Source: Rhodobacteraceae bacterium IMCC1909 (lineage in GTDB: Bacteria > Pseudomonadota > Alphaproteobacteria > Rhodobacterales > Rhodobacteraceae). From it: a stretch of 64,000 nucleotides of DNA. The position numbers and the translations under genes were made by a program. Positions 42,248-50,188 of this stretch are shown here, piece after piece. Position 1 is the first letter of the stretch, and the number at the start of each line of letters is the position of its first letter. The stretch is from contig JAPDHM010000002.1 in NCBI GenBank assembly GCA_030704425.1, positions 496,001 through 560,000 of the forward strand. Direction: 5' to 3'. The notes beneath the pieces are model-generated. The model worked only from the letters and a program-made list of their open reading frames with translations, was not told where the DNA came from and ran no database searches.

Positions 42248-43705
42248 ATGACACAGAATGATAAGTCTTCTGATCCTCGTCCGCTTTGGCAATGGAGCGC
42301 GAGAGAGATTGCGACCGCGACACACAGAGGTGCGTTGAGCGCGTCTGAAGTTGTGGAAGCTGCCTTGGATCGCCTGGATGCCGTGAACCCCGATTTGAAT
42401 GCCGTCGTTGAGGTCTGCGTAGACGCCGCCCGTGCCGAAGCGAAAGCGTTGGATGCCAGCGACGCACCCAAGGGGCCGCTGCACGGTGTGCCGGTCACGA
42501 TCAAGATCAATGTCGACCAGAAAGGCCATGTGACAAGCAATGGCGTCGCTGCCTTCAAAGATGTAATCGCGCCAGATGATGCTCCCGTTGTGGCCAACCT
42601 AAGAGCCGCCGGTGCAGTCATCATAGGGCGCACCAACACACCAGAATTTTCATTCCGAGCAGACACCGACAATCCGCTATTCGGGCGCACGCACAACCCG
42701 TGGGGCCACCATGTTTCGGCAGGCGGATCATCAGGGGGCGCTGGCGCCTCTGTGATGGCTGGCATCGGAGCATTGGCGCATGGAAACGACATTGGTGGCT
42801 CTCTTCGGTTTCCGGCATCTGCAAACGGGGCTGTGACAGTCAAACCAGGGCTTGGTCGTGTGCCCGCTTGGAACCCAAGCCAAACCCGCGAAAGGGGCCT
42901 ATTGGCGCAATCCATGTCGGTGCAGGGGGTCATCGCACGAACCGCTGATGACCTGCACCTGTCGATGCCAACGCTGATTGCAGCAGATATCCGTGATCCC
43001 CTTCATGTCCCATTCCCATGGACTGGGACTGCGCCAAAGACGCCTATCAAAGTTGCTGTCAGCAAAGATGACTTTGGCTTTGGCCTGCATCAAGACGTCG
43101 CACTCGCCATCGACCGTGCGGCGTCCGCACTCACCAATGCTGGATACGTGGTCGAAGAAGTAGAACCGCCCATGGTACGTGAAACTGGTGAAATTGGGTA
43201 TAGGTCATTGTTGGGTGAAGTGAAAACCTTGCTTGGACCGGATATCCAAGAACATGGATCAGACATCCTGCAAGCAATATTCGATGACTACCATAAAGTC
43301 TTTCCGCCTTTTGAAGGTACAGAGCTTGTTTCGATGTTGGGGCAACGGTCCCGATACGCACGGGCATGGGCAGAGTTTATGGAAACCTATCCATTGGTTT
43401 TGTCGCCGTTCCTACTGCAACCCTTCTTCGCACCCGCCAGAGATACCGAAGGTGTTGAAGGCGTGACCGAGGTGTTGGGGCAGGCCCATTGGTCGTTTAT
43501 TATGAGTTACCTTGGTCTACCCGCCGGGAACATTCCAACCCATGTTGCTCAATTGCCGTATGGCCCTGTGCCCATAGGTGTTCAAATCGCTGGTCAAAGA
43601 TGGCGAGAGGATTTGATCGTGGACGCGATGCAAGCGATTGAGCGAGAAATTCCGCCAATGTGTACGACACTCTGGACTCAAGTCATGAGTGACCGTTGCA
43701 CGTGA
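42248..43705 (+). CDS. Amidase-signature family hydrolase (485 aa)
   Basis: Catalytic triad Lys86 (PVTIKINVD), cis-Ser161 (SAGGSSGGAGAS) and Ser185 (GNDIGGSLRFPA), again with 24 residues between the Ser. It is related to the amidase at 35444-36838 and distinct in base composition, being more GC-rich. It ends the operon P1 peptidase, aldehyde dehydrogenase, SDR, amidase. The product of amide hydrolysis could feed the dehydrogenases, or the amidase could free an amine (inference). It is followed by 600 bp without a gene. Confidence 0.88.
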   Translation: MTQNDKSSDPRPLWQWSAREIATATHRGALSASEVVEAALDRLDAVNPDLNAVVEVCVDAARAEAKALDASDAPKGPLHGVPVTIKINVDQKGHVTSNGVAAFKDVIAPDDAPVVANLRAAGAVIIGRTNTPEFSFRADTDNPLFGRTHNPWGHHVSAGGSSGGAGASVMAGIGALAHGNDIGGSLRFPASANGAVTVKPGLGRVPAWNPSQTRERGLLAQSMSVQGVIARTADDLHLSMPTLIAADIRDPLHVPFPWTGTAPKTPIKVAVSKDDFGFGLHQDVALAIDRAASALTNAGYVVEEVEPPMVRETGEIGYRSLLGEVKTLLGPDIQEHGSDILQAIFDDYHKVFPPFEGTELVSMLGQRSRYARAWAEFMETYPLVLSPFLLQPFFAPARDTEGVEGVTEVLGQAHWSFIMSYLGLPAGNIPTHVAQLPYGPVPIGVQIAGQRWREDLIVDAMQAIEREIPPMCTTLWTQVMSDRCT

Positions 43706-43883
43706 TTTTTCTCAGTATAAAAAGGTGGATAATTAATTTACGATACACGCATGGACACATAAAAACAGTATGTTAGTGCCTCCCCCGGGCACCACAACTT
43801 CAACGAAAATAGAAGTTTAACCTAAGTGGTCACACCAAGTTATACTTGGAGTATTTTGTCTGAATATAACCTTTTTGTCAAAG

Positions 43884-43905
43884 AGTGTGTGACCAGTGTG
43901 TGACC
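43884..43905 (+). repeat. Tandem 11-bp repeat AGTGTGTGACC (two copies)
   Basis: Two exact copies of AGTGTGTGACC follow each other, i.e. one DNA helical turn apart. The doubled 11-bp layout is the same as that of the GCGGTCC motifs in front of the recombinase, so it may be an arm-type binding site of another integrase. No integrase gene is next to it now. Confidence 0.5.
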
Positions 43906-43934
43906 GTGAATGTGCGGACGATCGCGTAAAGCGT

Positions 43935-44045
43935 GGGGTTACTGTGCCTGATCGCTACAGTTGAGCCGCAGGACCACGGACCGGGCCCCCCTATCATAGG
44001 GCCCCGCGTCTCGGACCACGGGCCTTTAGTGTTAGCCCTATAAAT
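43935..44045 (+). repeat. Dispersed GGACCACGG-type repeat (copy 1)
   Basis: Contains GTGGGGTTACTGTG, then GGACCACGG twice (43971 and 44013) around a GC-rich inverted segment (GGGCCC at both sides of a short loop), and ends TTAGTGTTAGCCC. The same order of motifs recurs at 58945-59040 and partly at 58365-58475. It lies in the 600-bp gap between the amidase and Lrp genes; I found no gene there. Confidence 0.5.
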
Positions 44046-44075
44046 TCATTCGGGGGTAATTTTGTTGGGGGGGAG

Positions 44076-44217
44076 CTCGCCATCTCTACTCACACACCAA
44101 TTTTAAGCTGAACCGTGCCGCTGCTCTCGCCGAGTGGCGCCAACTATTGAGCGCATAGATTCAGGCTGCGCTAGCAATCTGCAATCTGATGTGAGTTCTC
44201 ATTCGTCTGACAGCACC
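44076..44217 (+). mobile_element. IS6-family-like 3'-end relic (copy F, best preserved)
   Basis: One frame reads LYSHTNFKLNRAAALAEWRQ then LLSA and a stop, the cleanest version of the transposase C terminus among the six copies, followed by the terminal stretch ending GTCTGACAGCACC. The rest of the element is missing. Copies E and F bracket the peptidase-dehydrogenase-amidase operon. Confidence 0.7.
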
Positions 44218-44308
44218 CCCTGAAGGGTTAAGATCGCCGTTAAATGACAAAGTCAAACGTCTAAGTTAAACTTTGTTTGATTTAGTATCCATAGAAGCTG
44301 GTAATCGT

Positions 44309-44734
44309 TTAGAACTCTTTGGAGAGAGCCATGATCGTTTTGGTACGCTTGACACCATCGATTTTATAGATCTGCTCAAGCACGAAATTCAGACGCTGCT
44401 TTTCGATGGGATTGATGAGCAGCGCGAAGTCGTGGTCTCCTATGACTCTTAGACAACTTGCAATCTCTGGCATGGTTACAAATTGGCGTGTTGCTGCTTC
44501 CCCTTTACTACGGATTTCCATGCTTATCAGTACAATTGCCCCTATGCCGCCCGTTTCAGCGGTCGAAGGTTCCTTAATTGTATAGCCAAGAATTTGTTGA
44601 CTTTGCTCCAGTCTTGAAAGTCGTGCCTGCACCGCAGTGCGTGAACGATTAACCTTCCTCGAAAGATCGGTGATGGGCACACGTGAGTCCCTGCGCAGTT
44701 CTTCAAGTATTTGCTCATCGATCTTATCACGCAT
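44309..44734 (-). CDS. Lrp/AsnC-family regulator
   Basis: A 141-residue regulator: N-terminal helix-turn-helix (MRDKIDEQILEELRRDSRVP, with VNRSRTAVQARLSRLE as recognition part) and a C-terminal RAM domain (about 65-141) that binds amino acids. Such proteins form octamers and usually control a neighbouring amino-acid gene. It diverges from the aminotransferase at 44848 with 113 bp between starts, so it probably regulates that operon in response to its amino-acid substrate. Confidence 0.88.
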   Translation of the reverse strand: MRDKIDEQILEELRRDSRVPITDLSRKVNRSRTAVQARLSRLEQSQQILGYTIKEPSTAETGGIGAIVLISMEIRSKGEAATRQFVTMPEIASCLRVIGDHDFALLINPIEKQRLNFVLEQIYKIDGVKRTKTIMALSKEF

Positions 44735-44847
44735 GGATATTCAAGCCTGTCCCAAGTTTCATATTGTCTAGTTTGTAGGCATATTGCATATTATTTCAAT
44801 CGATTTAACAGTCGACAGAACGGGCTGTTTCGGCTGACATCTTTGTT

Positions 44848-46020
44848 ATGGTTGACGCAAAAATATTGAATTCCATTTCGTCCCGTGCGCGGGCATTGGA
44901 AGCCTCCAAGATCCGCGAGGTTGCAGAGCTTGGCATGAAGAAAGATGGCGTGTTGCCACTCTGGTTCGGTGAAGGCGCATGGTCGACCAACCCACTGATT
45001 GTGGACGCTGCAATTGCTTCGCTCAAGGCCGGCAATCATATGTATCAGCCGAATAATGGCATGATGGCACTGCGGCAAGCGATTTGTACTTACAGTAATG
45101 AACTTCTAAGTAGTCGTCTTAATCCCGCTCAGGTCACAGTCACTCCTTCCGGTATGCAAGGCCTCATGCTAACGGCTGAGTTTCTAGTGTCGCCTGGCGA
45201 TCGAATTGTCGCAGTGGAGCCAGGCTGGCCCAATCTCATCGGTGCTTTCAAGGCGACTGGTGCAGAGATTACGAGCGTGACGATTGTGCCGAAGGATGGT
45301 CATTGGACGCTCGACGTGGACGGGCTAATCGCAGAGCTTACACCGGGGACCAAGGCGGTGGTGATTAACTCACCCAACAACCCTACCGGCTGGATAATGT
45401 CGGACGAGGAGCAGTGCCTGGTGCTGGAGCATTGCCGCAGGTTTGGTATCTGGATCGTTGCTGACGACGTCTATACCCGGCTTTACCGCCACGGGCGACA
45501 CGCGCCTTCTTTTCTTTCAATTACAGAGCCTGAGGATCTGCTGATCTCTGTTAACTCATTTTCAAAGTGCTGGTCGATGACGGGATGGCGGCTTGGCTGG
45601 ATCGTAGCTCCTGCCGTGTTTGAGGGGAAGCTGGGCCAGTTGACTGAGTTCAATACTTCCTGCACTGCTGGCTTTGTCCAGGAAGCGGGTATTACGGCTC
45701 TGCGTGACGGCGAGGAGGAAATTGCCAGCCTGCTCGAAAAGATACAAACTGGTTATGAACTCTCAGCTGAGCGCCTCAATACCTTCTCGCGGGTAGAGTT
45801 CATTGAGCCTGATGGCGCCTTCTATTGCTTCTTTCGAGTTGACGGGCTGACCAATAGCTTCGCCGCGGCGGTCGAAATTCTTGAGCAAACTAAAGTCGGG
45901 CTGGCGCCCGGTGTGGCGTTCGGCCCCCAGGGGGAAGGTTATCTGCGGCTCTGCTACGCGCAACCTGTCGATGTTCTCGAAGAAGCCTTCGTGCGGCTCG
46001 AACCATTTCTTTCAAAATGA
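44848..46020 (+). CDS. PLP-dependent aminotransferase, class I/II
   Basis: A 390-residue fold-type I aminotransferase. The cofactor Lys is Lys240 (VNSFSKCWSMTGWRLGW); NSPNNPTG gives the conserved Asn, and ADDVYTRL the Asp that binds the pyridine nitrogen with the Tyr after it. It transfers an amino group between an amino acid and a keto acid in the cytoplasm. GC content is high compared with the flanks. It is followed by a short SDR gene and an RraA-like gene, which together may form an amino-acid degradation route ending in an aldol cleavage or decarboxylation (inference). Confidence 0.88.
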   Translation: MVDAKILNSISSRARALEASKIREVAELGMKKDGVLPLWFGEGAWSTNPLIVDAAIASLKAGNHMYQPNNGMMALRQAICTYSNELLSSRLNPAQVTVTPSGMQGLMLTAEFLVSPGDRIVAVEPGWPNLIGAFKATGAEITSVTIVPKDGHWTLDVDGLIAELTPGTKAVVINSPNNPTGWIMSDEEQCLVLEHCRRFGIWIVADDVYTRLYRHGRHAPSFLSITEPEDLLISVNSFSKCWSMTGWRLGWIVAPAVFEGKLGQLTEFNTSCTAGFVQEAGITALRDGEEEIASLLEKIQTGYELSAERLNTFSRVEFIEPDGAFYCFFRVDGLTNSFAAAVEILEQTKVGLAPGVAFGPQGEGYLRLCYAQPVDVLEEAFVRLEPFLSK

Positions 46021-46044
46021 TTTATAGAAACTGGGATCAATATA

Positions 46045-46404
46045 ATGACATATGAACTTAGCCTTGAGGGTAAGACCGCTTTGATAACTGCCGCCGGGCA
46101 GGGCATCGGGCGCGCTAGTGCTGAGGCTTTCGCCGATGCCGGGGCCTTGGTCATTGCCACCGACATTAATGAGACTGCTCTTACTGAGCTCGAACGTTAT
46201 GACGGCATTACAGCATTGAAGCTAGATGCTACCAAGCCAGAAGACATCAAGCGAGTACTGGCAGAAGCTGGTGGGCTGGATGTTTTGTTCAACTGCGCTG
46301 GGGTTGAAGAGGCCGCGGAGATGCTGGTTTGGGCGGTATCACCTGAAAACTCGTTCACCACGGGCGCTGTGTTCGATTTGTCAGGCGGCCGGTCTACCTA
46401 CTAA
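46045..46404 (+). pseudogene. SDR gene with in-frame internal deletion (119 aa)
   Basis: The N-terminal half is a normal SDR start (LEGKTALITAAGQGIGRASA, then VIATDIN and LFNCAGVE). Right after residue 93 the sequence jumps to what is normally the extreme C terminus of such proteins (SPENSFTTGAVFDLSGG). About 120-130 residues with the catalytic Ser and YxxxK are missing, yet the frame is kept and ends with a normal stop. The product could fold at most as a partial Rossmann unit and should not catalyse. Neighbours on both sides are intact. Confidence 0.8.
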
Positions 46405-46437
46405 CTCTCGGAAATTAAATCATTTGGAGAAAAACCC

Positions 46438-47103
46438 ATGACAGATAATGACAAAAAAGCCGCTCTCACCGAACGCCTTGCAAAATGCTACAGCGGTGCA
46501 GTTTATGACGCCCTGCGCGAGAGAGGGATCGACAATACTGTTCTGCCCAAAGACATCCGGCCGATTGACGATATTCATGTTCTTGCTGGTCCCGTTTTCA
46601 CAATTTCAGGAACACCAAAACCTGGGATCAGTGCTGATGATGCCCTGCTGGCTTGGACGGGTTTCCTTTCAACAGCGCCATCTGGCCATGTCGTAGTTTG
46701 CAATGGCCACACCGACGACATCGCGATGATGGGGGAACTGTCTGCTGAGACGCTCCAGATGCGCGGTGTGCGCGGATATGTGACCAATGGCGGGTGTCGG
46801 GATAGCAATTTCATTCGCAACATTGGTTTCCCCGTTTTTCACCGCTTCTACACACCACGCGATGTAGTGGGGGCATGGTCTGTTGATGATATTGAAGTCT
46901 CTGTGCAGATCGGTGAGGTTGTGGTTAAGCCTGGAGACTTTCTGATTGCTGATATTGATGGGGCCATCCTTATCCCGGGTGAAATCGCTGAAGAGATCGT
47001 GGCTGAGGTTGAGGAAGTGATGAACACCGAGAACAAGGTCCGATCGGCTATCCGTAGCGGGACGGATCCGAAAGAAGCCTACTTGACCTACGGGCGTTTT
47101 TGA
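46438..47103 (+). CDS. RraA-like protein (HMG/CHA aldolase family)
   Basis: A 221-residue protein of the RraA fold, which includes 4-hydroxy-4-methyl-2-oxoglutarate aldolases and oxaloacetate decarboxylases as well as RNase E inhibitors. The metal and substrate segment is seen in TNGGCRDSNFIRNIGFPVF (the G-x-x-R-D motif) and in DFLIADIDGAILIP. The enzyme type keeps the Arg-Asp pair, and the metabolic neighbours favour a catalytic role. It starts after GGAG and lies 33 bp downstream of the broken SDR. Confidence 0.82.
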   Translation: MTDNDKKAALTERLAKCYSGAVYDALRERGIDNTVLPKDIRPIDDIHVLAGPVFTISGTPKPGISADDALLAWTGFLSTAPSGHVVVCNGHTDDIAMMGELSAETLQMRGVRGYVTNGGCRDSNFIRNIGFPVFHRFYTPRDVVGAWSVDDIEVSVQIGEVVVKPGDFLIADIDGAILIPGEIAEEIVAEVEEVMNTENKVRSAIRSGTDPKEAYLTYGRF

Positions 47104-47194
47104 GCGGTCAAACTGGCGTAACGGCACTTGGAGATACGAATATGGATAGCGGTTTGCCTTACCAGCGCTGGTTTGTTCTGTAAATCTGGCATCC

Positions 47195-47325
47195 AGCGGT
47201 TTTACGTCCTTGCGTTTTATTCGCCCGATACGCAGATATTAGGTACGCTTACACCTGCCCTATGGCGGGTGAAAGCATCAGTCTTTGGTCAAAATCAATT
47301 CGAAAGAGTAGGAAATGCTCTAACG
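47195..47325 (+). repeat. Short dispersed element, copy 1 (MITE-like)
   Basis: The stretch with TTCGCCCGATACGCAGATAT, CACCTGCCCTATGGCGGGTG and GAAATGCTCTAA matches 56154-56277 in order and orientation, with many substitutions. The central part is a hairpin (CACCTGCC/GGCGGGTG). The 3' end overlaps the last codons of the LacI-family gene. The two copies bracket the 47.3-56.1 kb cluster. Confidence 0.55.
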
Positions 47326-48330
47326 ACGTGGGCTAACGCTATCAGTTAGGATTAATTCCGTCGGAACCAGAGTGAGTTTAGTTGGCGTTGTCGGATCCGA
47401 GATACGGCTTAGCAGTTGTTGAATTACAACTCTTCCCATCTCTTTTAGGTCAATGCTTGTCGTACTCAGCGGTGGATGGGTGTGTTGCAATTCATCGATC
47501 CCCTCGCTCGCGATCAATGAGAAATTATCTCCGATTTTTTTTCCCAAACTCTGCAAACCGGCTTTCAGTCCAAGAGTGACGATAGCATTATATCCGATGG
47601 CAGCAGTTGGCGGATTTTCGAAACCCAGAATTCTCGCCGCTGCTTCGTATCCCTGAGCACGAACAGGGCGGCATTCGAAAATAAGCGCATGATCAAACTC
47701 TTGCCCCACTTCGTCAAATGCTTGTCTGATACCTTTCATGCGACGGTTGAATGGGGAAATATCGACGGTTCCGCCAACAGCAGCAATGCGTCTGTGACCT
47801 TGGTTAAGCAGATGTTTTGCCGCCGTGTAACCCGCAAGTGTCTCGTCAGCCACGACTGAGTCGATGGAATAGCCACTAATCTCTCGTGATAAACACACTA
47901 TTGGGGGGCTGAATTTCTCCATCTCTTCCAAGTCGGTCGCCTGAGTTCCCATCGCTGGAACCAGGACGATGCCATCTGCATTGTACTCAGACATTTTCCT
48001 GATAAATTCAGATTGTCTGTCCACTTTTTCATCCGTATTGCAAAGAAAGACGGTTTTCCCGCATTTGGCAAGTTCACGTTCAATCGATCCAAGAAGCTTG
48101 CTGAAGGAGGGGTCAGACACGTTGTTAAGTACGATACCCACTGTGTCGGTCTTTGACTTTCTCAACCCTGCTGCGGAACGCTGATAGACATAGCCTGAGT
48201 CGCTCAGTGCTTCTTTGACCGAGGCTCTGGTCTTTTCTGAGATTCTGCTGTTTTCCTTCATGGCTAAAGAGACAGTTGCAGTAGAAAGTCCTAACTGTTT
48301 CGCAATTTGACTAAGGGTTGGCTTCCGCAT
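47320..48330 (-). CDS. LacI-family transcriptional regulator
   Basis: A 336-residue repressor type protein. The helix-turn-helix is at residues 4-25 (TLSQIAKQLGLSTATVSLAM) with the hinge helix RSAAGLRKSKT; residues 60-336 form the periplasmic-binding-protein-like ligand domain (VGIVLNNVSDPSFSKLL). ATG at 48330 was chosen since the DNA-binding domain begins directly after it; the longer frame from 48606 runs across the promoter region. It diverges from the TRAP operon at 48524, and a perfect palindrome at 48440 is its probable operator. The ligand is presumably the transported compound or an intermediate. Confidence 0.88.
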   Translation of the reverse strand: MRKPTLSQIAKQLGLSTATVSLAMKENSRISEKTRASVKEALSDSGYVYQRSAAGLRKSKTDTVGIVLNNVSDPSFSKLLGSIERELAKCGKTVFLCNTDEKVDRQSEFIRKMSEYNADGIVLVPAMGTQATDLEEMEKFSPPIVCLSREISGYSIDSVVADETLAGYTAAKHLLNQGHRRIAAVGGTVDISPFNRRMKGIRQAFDEVGQEFDHALIFECRPVRAQGYEAAARILGFENPPTAAIGYNAIVTLGLKAGLQSLGKKIGDNFSLIASEGIDELQHTHPPLSTTSIDLKEMGRVVIQQLLSRISDPTTPTKLTLVPTELILTDSVSPRR

Positions 48331-48439
48331 TCTTATATTTTCCCTGTAGTTATGGTTGCCTCGGTCAAGATTTTCAGAGTTGTTTCGGGCAAACCGCTTT
48401 AGATCTGTACATGTAGTAGTTTTTATTTGATTTGCAAAA

Positions 48440-48453
48440 GTTAATCGATTAAC
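48440..48453. promoter_or_regulatory. LacI-type operator GTTAATCGATTAAC
   Basis: A perfect 14-bp palindrome with the central CG typical of LacI-family sites. It lies between the divergent regulator and TRAP genes. The same sequence occurs at 56595-56610, in front of the FAD oxidoreductase region. Confidence 0.8.
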
Positions 48454-48523
48454 CTGAGTGAGCGCCATCGAATAATATTTTTTGCATTCTGGAGCGCAAG
48501 CGAAATTTTGATAGGAGAGAACT

Positions 48524-49525
48524 ATGAAATTCAACAGATACGCACTTAGCGCGATGTCGGGGCTTGCACTATCGAGCCTGATGGTAACTGCGTCTATTGC
48601 GGACACAGTGAGATTAAAAATGGCTGGTACTTACCCAGCAACGCATTTTGGCCACGAAATTGTGGAAAATATGGTCAAAGAAATTGAGGATGCAGGCGTA
48701 GGAATTAAAATATCTTATTTTCCAGCATCTCAATTGGGATCGGGTGAGGAACTAGTGGAAGATGCGATTCGAGGTAATGTCGATTTGGTTCAAGCGTTTA
48801 TATATGCTCAAACTGATCCCCGTTTGGAAATGATGAATCTTCCCGGATTAGTAACTACTTTTGACGAGCTAAAATCAGTTTACGCAAACCCCGAGTCTAA
48901 TATGAATAAAATCCTAGCTGAGATAATGGATGACCTGGGATTGGTATACCTTGGTAACACTGGCGAGGGACTTATTGGTATTGTAGCAAATAAAAAACCT
49001 AATGACCCAAACGGCTTCGGTGATAAGGGTATGAATATTCGCGTTTGGAGTTCTGAGGTTGCCAAGAAAACTACTGAAAGTCTGGGATACCGGACAACGA
49101 CGATGAATTGGGCGGAGGTTCTGCCGGCGCTGCAGGCCGGCGTTATTGACGGTGCTATATGCTGTACACCAGAATGGGCTTATTCGACGTTTGCGACCGC
49201 AGGAGTGGGAAAATATTTTATTCCTGTGAATACAGCTATCGAAGCATCATCTTTTTACGCTAGTGGCAAAAGCTGGGAAAAGCTAAATCAAGAACAGCGA
49301 GACGTTATCAGAGATGCAGCGGAGAAGGCTGCCTTGGCTGCTATCGATAAATCGTGGGATCGAAACGAAGGTTTTATCGACAAGCTGAAAGAAGCGGGCT
49401 GGGAAATTCTTGAATACAATACTGAAGAGCGTGCCGCTTTGGTTGCTCATATTCAGAACAATGTATGGCCGGATTTGGCAGATATGATTGGGCAAGATAT
49501 TATGGACGTACTTACAGAAAAATAG
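48524..49525 (+). CDS. TRAP transporter solute-binding protein (DctP family)
   Basis: A 333-residue periplasmic binding protein with signal peptide 1-26 (MVTASIADT). DctP hallmarks: GTYPATHFGHEIVENMVKEI, GDKGMNIRVWSSEV with the ligand-binding Arg, and WAEVLPALQAGVIDGAICC. AGGAGA stands 5 bp before the ATG. The cluster that follows codes for enzymes of hydroxyproline-like degradation, so the ligand may be a hydroxyproline, its betaine or another cyclic amino acid (inference). Regulated by the LacI-type palindrome about 70 bp upstream. Confidence 0.9.
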   Translation: MKFNRYALSAMSGLALSSLMVTASIADTVRLKMAGTYPATHFGHEIVENMVKEIEDAGVGIKISYFPASQLGSGEELVEDAIRGNVDLVQAFIYAQTDPRLEMMNLPGLVTTFDELKSVYANPESNMNKILAEIMDDLGLVYLGNTGEGLIGIVANKKPNDPNGFGDKGMNIRVWSSEVAKKTTESLGYRTTTMNWAEVLPALQAGVIDGAICCTPEWAYSTFATAGVGKYFIPVNTAIEASSFYASGKSWEKLNQEQRDVIRDAAEKAALAAIDKSWDRNEGFIDKLKEAGWEILEYNTEERAALVAHIQNNVWPDLADMIGQDIMDVLTEK

Positions 49526-49552
49526 TGTATTTGCCTTGAGAAACTCCCACGT

Positions 49553-49576
49553 GGATGCCTGCGCAGTCAGGCATCC
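49553..49576 (+). terminator. Hairpin between TRAP P and Q genes (second transporter)
   Basis: GGATGCCTG and CAGGCATCC form a perfect 9-bp stem with a six-base loop, 27 bp after the binding-protein stop. No clear T-run follows, so partial termination or protection of the upstream mRNA is the likely role. Confidence 0.7.
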
Positions 49577-49603
49577 CAATTTAAAATTAGAATTGGAACT
49601 TTG

Positions 49604-50188
49604 ATGCTTTTAATTGACAACGGTTTGCCCTCTTCGATGGTTCGATTTGTTAGGGCAATGGTGCAAATAAAATCAATACTTGTTGCTATAACTCTTCCAA
49701 TTTTGCCAATTACTTTTTTCTTTGTTGTCATATTTCGTTATATTTTGCATTGGGATCTATTCGCCTACGAAGAATGGCTAATGCCAATTTGTTTCTGGAT
49801 CTTCTTTTTGGGAAGCGCGCTTGGGACATACTATGACAGGCAGATCAACGCTGATCTTCTTGATACAATCACTGATAATCTTACACTGATATGGCTTCGT
49901 AAGCTTATAATCCAAATTATAGAGTTATTTATAACTTTCGTACTTATCTATTGGGCTTGGCTGATGATCTCAGATGAGATCGCCGCCTATCCCAATTGGA
50001 AAACTACCATCGCACTCAAAATCCCATTTTTATATCCGCGGCTAGGCATTTTTATGGGTTTTGCATTCATGGGATTTTATAATGCTCTATCTGTTTTCTT
50101 GATGTTAAGGGCGGGCCCTAATGGATACGCTGAGGCATTAAAAACCAAGAATAAAATAAAAGCTGAACAAGAGGGAGATGCATATTGA
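49604..50188 (+). CDS. TRAP transporter small membrane subunit (DctQ family)
   Basis: A 194-residue inner-membrane protein with four hydrophobic segments. The pattern LFAYEEWLMPICFWIFFLGS corresponds to the typical W/Y-x-E-E segment of DctQ proteins. The ATG at 49604 was preferred to the TTG just before it. The end overlaps the DctM start (TTGA). It is more AT-rich than the first TRAP operon at 10-13 kb, so the two transporters are of different origin. Confidence 0.85.
   Translation: MLLIDNGLPSSMVRFVRAMVQIKSILVAITLPILPITFFFVVIFRYILHWDLFAYEEWLMPICFWIFFLGSALGTYYDRQINADLLDTITDNLTLIWLRKLIIQIIELFITFVLIYWAWLMISDEIAAYPNWKTTIALKIPFLYPRLGIFMGFAFMGFYNALSVFLMLRAGPNGYAEALKTKNKIKAEQEGDAY

Noticed and set aside
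46438-47103. RraA as RNase E inhibitor
   Set aside because: The protein keeps the R-D metal-site pair of the aldolase/decarboxylase branch and lies in a metabolic operon, so the regulatory reading is less likely.
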